DNA from: Allolobophora icterica
Lineage: Eukaryota > Annelida > Clitellata > Crassiclitellata > Lumbricidae
Direction of reading: 5' to 3'
DNA length: 64,000 nt
Assembly: GCA_963556255.1 (NCBI GenBank)
Contig: OY744616.1
Coordinates: 13,149,772 to 13,213,771, forward strand
Shown: positions 56,202 through 64,000 of the stretch, piece after piece
Layout of the letters: every line of letters begins with the position of its first letter
How positions within the stretch are numbered: position 1 is the stretch's first letter
Program-made: the position numbers and the translations under genes
Notes under the pieces: generated by a model
What the model was told of the DNA's origin: nothing
Database searches by the model: none
What the model saw: the letters and a program-made list of their open reading frames with translations, nothing else

Positions 56202-59200
56202 TGCTCCGGGACCAGAATATATGATGACCGATTTACACAGTGCTCTCTTAAAATGCCAAAAAGAGTCAACACCTTGTAGTTTAAAGGTCAATTGTGATTT
56301 CAACTTTATTACTAATTAAAACAATTAAACTGTATCACAACAGACAGATTTTCCAAAATAATATACTTATGCTTACATTGACTGAACACCTGAATCAATT
56401 TATTTCTACTACACGCTCTCCGTAAGAAGAACTCTCTTCATCAGACAAGGGGGTCTCTGCTTAACCACTAGGCAACTAAACCAGACAAACATTCCAGAAA
56501 GTAAGCTACCATACAAGGACTTAAATCACTAATCCAAGAATAACCTCCAGGTAGCAATTCCGTACAATGAAATCGATATTATATTTCGATTTCAAACAAG
56601 TTAGTTTCATAATTTGGTTAAATGAAATTATAAAGAAAACCCATGTGACACATCCACGTTAAAAGTGAACTCCACTGGCTTCCGAACGATCGACCAAATT
56701 CGATGTAATTTCTCAAAATTTAGAAATATCTCTTCTTCCGATGCTTCGGAAACTTCCAACTTTCCCTCGAATTGAATTTGGAACCGAAATCAATACTTTT
56801 ACGGCATCAAACTTCAACATTTTAATCTGACAGAAAACAGAGATCAACCGACCGCTTCCCGAACTTTCTCTCGACTGCCAAAACACAGTAAGTCACATGA
56901 CTTCCGTTACTAAAAATAGCCACTACCCACAGATAGTGTTTCCAAATCTAGGTCAAATTGGCATGTAGCCACCTATCGAAGAGCAAGTTAAGCACACACG
57001 GTAGTGTGTAGTATTAATAAGATATTAAAATTTAGACGTAGAATCAGACAAATCTACTTAATATGTGCTTAAACGAATATAAAACATGCTATGGCAACCT
57101 GTGGTTCGCCACACCCCCACCAGCCTTCCTTGAAATATCTCCATACCAATGGAGATATTTCGGAGATTACGTCTCCACAGCCCCCAGCTGCTAGTCACCA
57201 AGGCTCCATTCACAAGAAAAGAAATACTTAGCATACATGTACACACATAAAATTCTCAAAGTTAACATTCTCTCTACTGTGCCCTAAAATGTCTTGATTA
57301 AGAGTGTCACCAATTACATCTCCAGAGAAAGTCTCTCTGCTAATCATAGAGTCACTCTAAAAGTACACAATAATTAAACCTTATTGCAAATGCTAAGCTT
57401 CACTCAGCAAATACACAAGCATATTAACACATTGACCGCCACCTACGAGTTATCTCGTAGTAAAAATACGTCATTTATACGCCACCTTCGGCGGTCAATG
57501 TGTTAAACAACATCACGATACAGAGTAACTCCTAAGTTAGTTTATCTATTACTGTAGTGGGGTGTAATCATTTACCAAACAGTATAATCATAACCTAGTA
57601 AAATCATTTACCAGAGTGGTGTTAATCTTAGTATGACACGCAACTCTAATTTAAATAAGACATTGCCAAAGTGGGATCCTATAACTATCTTCAACCACTA
57701 TGGAAATGGTCTACACAAGGCAACTGTAAAATCTTCATTTATCAACAAAGGCTAGTCTGACCTTGACATGAATCTATTTTTAGGCCTACCAGGTATTCCC
57801 TATGTGAACGTCATACCCAGGAGGACACCACCAAGAGAACACTCACAATTATAAAACTTTACATAAACAAGGTAGTTTATCACTCAATCTATGGTGATAA
57901 CATTCGGATACCATGAAACTCTGCATCAGTTTATCATCTCAAGCACATTATAGGCCCAATAACCAAAGGCCTTCATAATTACTCAGATTACAGCAGAATC
58001 TTGACAAATGACATACTACTATAACCAAAAGTGGGGTTAGCATACTAACATTCATGCCAATCACACAATTCACCCTTACCATACCTGTCAAACATCTAAG
58101 TCTACCGTACAGCATAGCCTTCTCATAACCCCATTACCTCAAAACTCATAAACAAATTGCAACCTGACTACTACCTAGGCCTGCCATATAATCACAAGAC
58201 AAATCGCCTTATCAAAGCAAAACCTAAAGCATATACAATACATTTATCTTCAGGCAACTGGTTCATACCCCTGATAATCGACAACTACTCCAGTTAACGA
58301 AGATAGTTCTCGTCAACCCAAAACATTACATATAAAAACAGTCAATTAAAATTATCTTATATCTAATATTTACATCACATCTAAAACTCAAAACGTAGAA
58401 AAGTATTACTCTTTACTTTTCAGTTCTCATCAAAAGTAAACTCGAGACAAGAGCTTTTGACTCTTCAGGCACCATAAAAAAAACCTTCGCAATCAAGCGG
58501 CCAAAAAGCACACTTAAATTGTGGACTATCACCTAAATCCTTATACAGTGCTTTCAATCTTAGCAGGAACTTTATTCCAGCTACATAATACAATTCCTTT
58601 AATTCTGGACAGGCTAAAATTCAGTCTTTCACTGAACATTAAAAATAAATTCCCTAAAAATCAGACTTATATGTACAATGATCCTTACACATTTAAAGTC
58701 TTGTAGGCCTTATCCTACACACAATCAACTATGCAATTGAATATTTACAGACAATCAATCAATGTCATTAAGATCCATTAGCAAGCAGTTTATTGAACAA
58801 ATACATAACTGCCTTACACATCAGTCAGGTAAGTTAGATCTGCACAGTTCAACACATAGGTCACTTACACCATTCACCTCTTATGCAGGTCAGGCCTCAT
58901 GGAAATGAAAACAGTTCCCATAAACCTTATCCTCTTTACCTTACTCCATGGCTACCTGCTCAACTCTATCCTCCACCTTCCAACAATTCACGGATACAAT
59001 TCATTTGCAACACCTGTTCTAGGCTGCTAGAAGATCATCATCATCACCTCTAGTCGGCAGTCCACAGCTCCAGCGAGTGTATCAGGCCTACTTACGGCAT
59101 ACGACTTCGCCTCTGGGATCCGAACTATACTCATAGAGCTACAGGCCACAGATCAAGGCACGTCATCTAAACTAGACGCCCTAAATCTTCTTCACGGCCA

Positions 59201-59698
59201 CACAAAATCCAAATTTACACAGACAGCCTTGTGTAAGTGTTTCAAAAAAATACAAACTCCACACACCCACACACTCCTACAGCAACCCTCAAACGTCAAT
59301 CATCGCACCATTTCTCCTTATAGCAGAAACACATTCTACAACTCCTTACCCTACCTCTTAATATCACCTGAACTTTCATGTTTCATAAGATCTTCCCAGA
59401 AAATCAATAATCAATAAGAAGATTCAATAGTCTATACCAACATCCAAAATTCCTACTTAACTCCAGAACTACAAACAGCTAAATTAATCAATCATTCTCA
59501 GCTGCAAAGTACTGACTTATCTACAGTATTCAGTTAAACTAGAGAAATTCAATTCTCTTGATCGAGCATCTTCATCAAGAAGCTCAACGTTATCAATACA
59601 ATAAAACAACTATTTACAAATGCACCAAAACCTAAACCAAGATAGGTATTGAATTTTTACCTTCTCTGAGTTCATCAAAAGGTTACTCAAAACAAGAT
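56202..59698. other. AT-rich non-coding stretch between the two retroelement copies
   Basis: No gene seen on either strand. Given the orientation, it should include the 5' leader (and perhaps LTR) of copy 1 and the 3' end of copy 2, but I could not find a direct repeat defining an LTR. A small TTAA hairpin lies at 57424-57506. Confidence 0.45.
57424..57506. mobile_element. 83-bp TTAA-ended hairpin MITE
   Basis: TTAACACATTGACCGCC at the left is the exact complement of GGCGGTCAATGTGTTAA at the right. A second small stem (CTACGAG/CTCGTAG) lies inside. TTAA ends fit piggyBac-type targeting. It is related in design, but not sequence, to the 71-bp family. Confidence 0.7.
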
Positions 59699-62600
59699 TT
59701 ACTTAATCTCTTCAAGCATCAAATTCCCGCCATTACGCGGTCCAAGGTCATTTACCCAGATATCAAAACAAAAACATACCTCATCACAATTTAAAGAAAA
59801 TATGGCCACTGGCCAAATCTCAATACTGGTCGCCATTACGCGACGCAAACCCCACCCACGGGACATAGATGTGGGTCCCAGTTGCACTGGTTTTTGGACA
59901 CACCTTCTCCCAGATAATGTAAGGCATAGGAAAATGGTTGAACCGAAGAAGACAGGCCACGACCACAGTACAGGAAACCAGGCAAAGAACGCTTCCGCTT
60001 CCGCCCAACGCATGAACCGATTGGCGTACAGTCCCAGAAGTCTTTGCAACGAAAACAACTCTGCTAACTTTTCATCGATGACGGGAAGCAAAGCCAACGG
60101 TTGGCGACGTAGAGGCTGACGTACTGGCGGTTCATTTCCGGTTTCAATCTCGTGCTGGATGACGTCGGTGAAACCCAAGTCCCACTCATGTAGAGAAAAT
60201 GCCTTTCGATTGTCCAGAATGAGTGTCTCAAGTCGGTTCTTCACATCGGCCGGTACGTCCTCAGCCACATCTGTCCATAGTGGCGCAAGCACCGCTTCAA
60301 CATCTGTTTCCGACATCTCTGCAGGAACCTCTTTCACAGAGGCACATCCGGGTGCGCTGCTCTCCGTCTTGATGTCTTCAATGACCGTGACCTCTTCAGC
60401 TGAGCACTGTAGACCTCTTTTGATGTGGATTTCTTGTTTAGTCGGATTCATAACCCGAACAGTCAAGTCCAAGGCACGCTCCGGCAGCAGAGTTCCGGCT
60501 ACAATCAGTCCAGAGTCCATGACTTGAGGTTGCGTTGCCCATTGTGCTCGTTTCTCTTTCAAGTTCGGAAGAACGGCATAAGCTTCGATGTCCATTTCGG
60601 ATAAGGCCGGCACCTTTACATCAAGTGCCATAACAATTCGGCGGCACTTTCCAGTTACAGGACGGTTGAGCAACTGGCATTTATACCCCTCGATTTCGAC
60701 CCATCGTTCGGTAAAGTTCCATTGAGTCGCATGTTTTTCCATCCATGCTAGCCCAAGAATTACCTCTGAAATTTGCTCAGACACCAGGCACGGTACCTCA
60801 AACCGAGAGACAGGGGTTTGACACCGAAGGATCGTCTCTCCTAACAACTTTATTTGCGTCCCGTTAGCAGCTTTAAGACTTTGTTGTGAGCCGACAATAT
60901 CTTTAGCTCGTACCATCGATGCCGGGGCCAATGACATCTCACTTCCGGTGTCGATCAAAACCATCGTAGGCTTTCCATTCACTCGGAGGCGTACATAGGC
61001 ACAAGAACTTCCCTCAACATGACGGACATTGCTAGGTTCAGGATCTGGTTGACGGGATTCTTCATTCACTTCCGGTGGAATCTGTTGACGGTACGGACAA
61101 TTGCGGGCATAATGTCCAGGCTGATTGCATTCAAAGCAGCGATCATACGAACGTCTGTCATTCTGGTTTCCTCGACGTTGCCCTCCACCCGTTCGGCCTG
61201 AACGTTCTCCACTGGTCCAGGATGTCGGCAAGGCCATTCCGGTCGACGTCCGGTCTTTCGCCATGGCCGTAAGCTGATACTGTATCGAAGCCAAAGCTTT
61301 CTCCATCTGTTCCAACCGACGGGCCGTATCTGACGGAGCTTCCTTATCTCTCACAGCGTGGACCCGTCCGTGGCGACGTTCCGTAGTCTCACTGTTATCT
61401 TCGTCTGCCTTGCGATAACCGTCTAGACGCAAGGCTAGCTTGAACGCTTTGTCCAAACTCTCTGGTTCACGTTCACGCACTTTGAGAGCTAAAGACTTGT
61501 CTTTCAATGCGTCCAGAAAAGCACGAACTGCAATTGTCTCCGTATGAGCGGAAGTTGGTCCAGGGTAGGCAAGCGTTAACAACCGACGAATGTCTTGGAC
61601 CAATGTACTTAAGTCCTCACCATCCTTCTGCCTCCTGGTTCCCAGCTGCGTCTGGTACAGAGAAGCCTGATCAGCGCTTCCGTATCGAGAACGTAGACGC
61701 TGAACCAAATCTTTCCAATTCAACACGGCTTCAGCTTCAAAGTCCCAAAGTATTTGATTTGCTGGTTCTGTCAATGAACACATCAATTGGCTAAGACGTT
61801 CTTCGTCCGTCCATCCGTTGTTTTTGGCACAGACCTCGAATTTGCGTAAATATGCTTCCACCGAGGATTTTCCCGAGTAGTAACCTAATTTAATCCACTG
61901 CCGAGACTTCTCTGGCAAGGGAGTGGCAGACACCGGTTTGACTGACGGCTCTGTTGCACTAGCGGTAGCATCAGATGAAGTGGATGACGACGTGAACCCT
62001 TTTGTATTGGCAGCAACAGGTTCAGTCTTTGACGTTGCTTGAGTTTCATTTCTGACCGACTTTTGTGCCACGAGTGAAGTCGGTGCTCTTATTGTAACCA
62101 AGCCATCTTTCATTTCTCCAAGGAATTGGCGAAACATGGAGTGATATTCATCCTCAACCGTTGCTTTAGAATTGGAAGCAATGGATTCAGTTTTTACCTC
62201 TACTTGAGTGTCGTTGCTGGCCGACTTCGGTGTCACTGCTGACGTTGGAGGCGTCGTTTTAGCGACAGCATCCTTCATTGCCGTTGACCGAATCTCTTCT
62301 TCGACGAATTGACCAAGCATGGAACGGAATTCATCCTGAGCCATTAGTTTAGAGTCAGAAGTTTTTAGCATTGCATGTTTTTCGCCATTGGAAGACGTTT
62401 GGGTCGCAACTGACGTCACAGGCATTGTCGTGCCGATGGCGTTATTAGTTGGCGTGGACTGTTTCTTTTGGTTTTCAAGACGACAGAGTACAGCCTCGAC
62501 CAGCGTTTCCACAGTAACTGAGTCAGGCTCCGACCGACGAGGGATCCATGAACTGGCACTGTGACGAAGCTGAGTCGTTCGTGGTTGTTTATCCAGCAAT

Positions 62601-64000
62601 GGGCGACATGTCCACCCTGCTGTATCATGCATCACGTCAAGGTCGTCCTCTCGGTAGTTCGGCTCAGCAGCAGACGTATCCTCATACGTCCACGCTCTTT
62701 GACTCGGATGTTGCAGGGTCACTTCAGGGACGCAGACCTTCGCTGGTATGCGAAGACGGCGTTCCACTGGCGGCCATAACGGAACATTGACGGGATAGGC
62801 CGGCATCGCCGATGCGACACAGGCGGGATCTCGGAAACAGGCTTGCGACGACGTAGTGAGCACACCGCCGGACAGAAAACGGCCATCGCCGCCATCTGTC
62901 GGTGTACTTTGGACTTTAACAGCGACGTCAGAAGGCAGAGGAATCGGCTGATACCTCCGCGACCAAGACAAAGTAGGCGCAGAACGTTGTGCGGATGTTG
63001 ACGACAACAACGTGGCACGTTGGGGCGGAAGCGTAGGTGCAGAGTGAGTATCAGACAAGACATACGCAGGCTCTGTTGTGAAAGGAATGACGTACTGTGG
63101 CTGTCTTACTCTTTGCGTGACGGCGTTGTGTGCGTCGTGACGAAGCGGTGGGAGTGACAGTGGTGCGAAAGGCGTGTCCCGTCGACCTACGACGACGTCA
63201 GCGCAACTGAGACTCACATCTGGGTCGAAGGCAGCGTAGGAAGTGCGTTGTGATGGTGCCACTTCCATCGCTCGAGCCCGACCCTCTGCTGCGTTGTCAT
63301 CGAGATGAAAATTTTGTTCCAAATCTGAAACTAAAACCTCAAAATTAGTACGAAATTGCTCCATGTTTCTATCTATATTACTTCTATCACCAACACCAAG
63401 CTTTCTCTCTACACTAAACGGTTGTTTCACCTCTGTAATATCATAATCCATTTTACCAGGCCTCGGTAAAGCATAGAATTCAATATCAGCTTGGTTTCTA
63501 TCATCCTCCAGATCAAGAACATCCATAAAATCCCTCACCTCACTCCTACTGTCACTTCCGGTGTTACTAAGCAAATTTGCTACAGCACCATTTGCGAGTA
63601 AAGACCCGTCACTTCTGGTACCAATTGTAGCGGGACGCCCTCTAGCGGGTGCGCGCTGCCGTGGGTCTATGTAGGAGGAGGGGATCAGATCACCTTGCAG
63701 CCCAGCCTTACTACCATAATATATGGGTCGTTTGGCCTGCAGGCGTTCACTGTGCCTTACCACAGGTGATTGGCTACGCAATTCTCTTTCTTCCTCCAGT
63801 CCGGGGTTCAATTCCGAATCTGGGTCTACCAGGATGTCCCGAAGGTGTCCTGCGGTTCCCGGGTGGGGAACGGTTGCCGTCCCTGACGACGCACCAGGGC
63901 TCGTTTTTGACCCATCGGCTGAATAGAGTATGGTCTCTGCGGAATCATTAAACAATCTCACTGCTCTGGGGTTAATTTCATCCTCTTCTTCTTCTTCTTC
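59699..64000 (-). CDS. Ty3/Gypsy-like gag-protease polyprotein, partial at 5' end, no RT
   Basis: Open frame from beyond the window edge to a stop at 59699, at least 1,433 codons. Order on the minus strand: acidic and Ser-rich N-part, a Retrotrans_gag-like region (about 61910-61430; WIKLGYYSGKS, AYLRKFE, LRSRYG), one CCHC knuckle CFECNQPGHYARNC (about 61142-61101), an aspartic protease with LIDTGSEMS (about 60962-60925) and VILGLAWM (about 60764-60742), then DVIQHEIETGNEPPVRQP, the usual lead-in to reverse transcriptase. After about 60050 the frame enters sequence with no RT, RNase H or integrase motifs, so the pol part is deleted. It may be a defective retrotransposon, or less likely a domesticated gag-protease gene. 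Long intact frame suggests a recent copy. Confidence 0.8.
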   Translation of the reverse strand, partial: EEEEEEDEINPRAVRLFNDSAETILYSADGSKTSPGASSGTATVPHPGTAGHLRDILVDPDSELNPGLEEERELRSQSPVVRHSERLQAKRPIYYGSKAGLQGDLIPSSYIDPRQRAPARGRPATIGTRSDGSLLANGAVANLLSNTGSDSRSEVRDFMDVLDLEDDRNQADIEFYALPRPGKMDYDITEVKQPFSVERKLGVGDRSNIDRNMEQFRTNFEVLVSDLEQNFHLDDNAAEGRARAMEVAPSQRTSYAAFDPDVSLSCADVVVGRRDTPFAPLSLPPLRHDAHNAVTQRVRQPQYVIPFTTEPAYVLSDTHSAPTLPPQRATLLSSTSAQRSAPTLSWSRRYQPIPLPSDVAVKVQSTPTDGGDGRFLSGGVLTTSSQACFRDPACVASAMPAYPVNVPLWPPVERRLRIPAKVCVPEVTLQHPSQRAWTYEDTSAAEPNYREDDLDVMHDTAGWTCRPLLDKQPRTTQLRHSASSWIPRRSEPDSVTVETLVEAVLCRLENQKKQSTPTNNAIGTTMPVTSVATQTSSNGEKHAMLKTSDSKLMAQDEFRSMLGQFVEEEIRSTAMKDAVAKTTPPTSAVTPKSASNDTQVEVKTESIASNSKATVEDEYHSMFRQFLGEMKDGLVTIRAPTSLVAQKSVRNETQATSKTEPVAANTKGFTSSSTSSDATASATEPSVKPVSATPLPEKSRQWIKLGYYSGKSSVEAYLRKFEVCAKNNGWTDEERLSQLMCSLTEPANQILWDFEAEAVLNWKDLVQRLRSRYGSADQASLYQTQLGTRRQKDGEDLSTLVQDIRRLLTLAYPGPTSAHTETIAVRAFLDALKDKSLALKVREREPESLDKAFKLALRLDGYRKADEDNSETTERRHGRVHAVRDKEAPSDTARRLEQMEKALASIQYQLTAMAKDRTSTGMALPTSWTSGERSGRTGGGQRRGNQNDRRSYDRCFECNQPGHYARNCPYRQQIPPEVNEESRQPDPEPSNVRHVEGSSCAYVRLRVNGKPTMVLIDTGSEMSLAPASMVRAKDIVGSQQSLKAANGTQIKLLGETILRCQTPVSRFEVPCLVSEQISEVILGLAWMEKHATQWNFTERWVEIEGYKCQLLNRPVTGKCRRIVMALDVKVPALSEMDIEAYAVLPNLKEKRAQWATQPQVMDSGLIVAGTLLPERALDLTVRVMNPTKQEIHIKRGLQCSAEEVTVIEDIKTESSAPGCASVKEVPAEMSETDVEAVLAPLWTDVAEDVPADVKNRLETLILDNRKAFSLHEWDLGFTDVIQHEIETGNEPPVRQPLRRQPLALLPVIDEKLAELFSLQRLLGLYANRFMRWAEAEAFFAWFPVLWSWPVFFGSTIFLCLTLSGRRCVQKPVQLGPTSMSRGWGLRRVMATSIEIWPVAIFSLNCDEVCFCFDIWVNDLGPRNGGNLMLEEIK
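63624..64000 (-). repeat. 377-bp segment repeated at 55636-56012
   Basis: Direct repeat, 7,988 bp apart, within the gag coding region of both copies. No mismatch was noticed by eye. It is cut by the window end, so the full length is unknown. Confidence 0.85.

Overview
The window is nuclear DNA of an invertebrate animal. It has GT-AG introns, an intronless class A GPCR, an ortholog of the vertebrate mitotic-chromosome protein Ki-67, mammalian-type dihydrodiol dehydrogenases, and dense non-autonomous DNA transposons, microsatellites and LINE tails. The palindrome TAGGCCTA recurs through the non-coding DNA. I cannot name the phylum; the Ki-67 and DHDH similarity fits a marine deuterostome-like bilaterian, but that is inference.

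Layout: 1.5-3.0 kb (-) single-exon rhodopsin-type orphan receptor. 3-9.8 kb: repeats only (purine minisatellite, CAG, AATC and TG microsatellites, hAT-type MITEs). 9.8-28.2 kb (+): an eight-exon MKI67-like gene encoding about 3,712 aa, with an N-terminal FHA domain, the Ki-67/RepoMan PP1-docking motif and several lineage-specific repeat arrays. A stop codon overlapping the exon 6 donor, plus an AATAAA just after it, suggests a short isoform. 28.2-46.1 kb: a tandem segmental duplication, each unit carrying one dihydrodiol dehydrogenase gene (DHDH). Each unit has acquired different transposons, so the other unit often preserves the empty site. Unit 2 contains a THAP-domain element, itself bracketed by inverted repeats. 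Next to the THAP exons sits a 4.5-kb DNA transposon with 37-bp perfect terminal inverted repeats and a three-exon, apparently intact, DDE-like transposase. This transposon is the best candidate for something not previously described. 46-55.6 kb: no convincing host gene, but several hAT-type MITEs, a LINE 3' end, satellites and hairpins. 55.6-64 kb (-): pieces of a Ty3/Gypsy-like retroelement (gag, CCHC knuckle, aspartic protease, no reverse transcriptase seen). A 377-bp gag segment is repeated, apparently identically, 7,988 bp apart; the larger copy runs off the window end.

Exon structures were assembled by hand from reading frames, splice dinucleotides and protein similarity from memory. No database search or RNA evidence was available.
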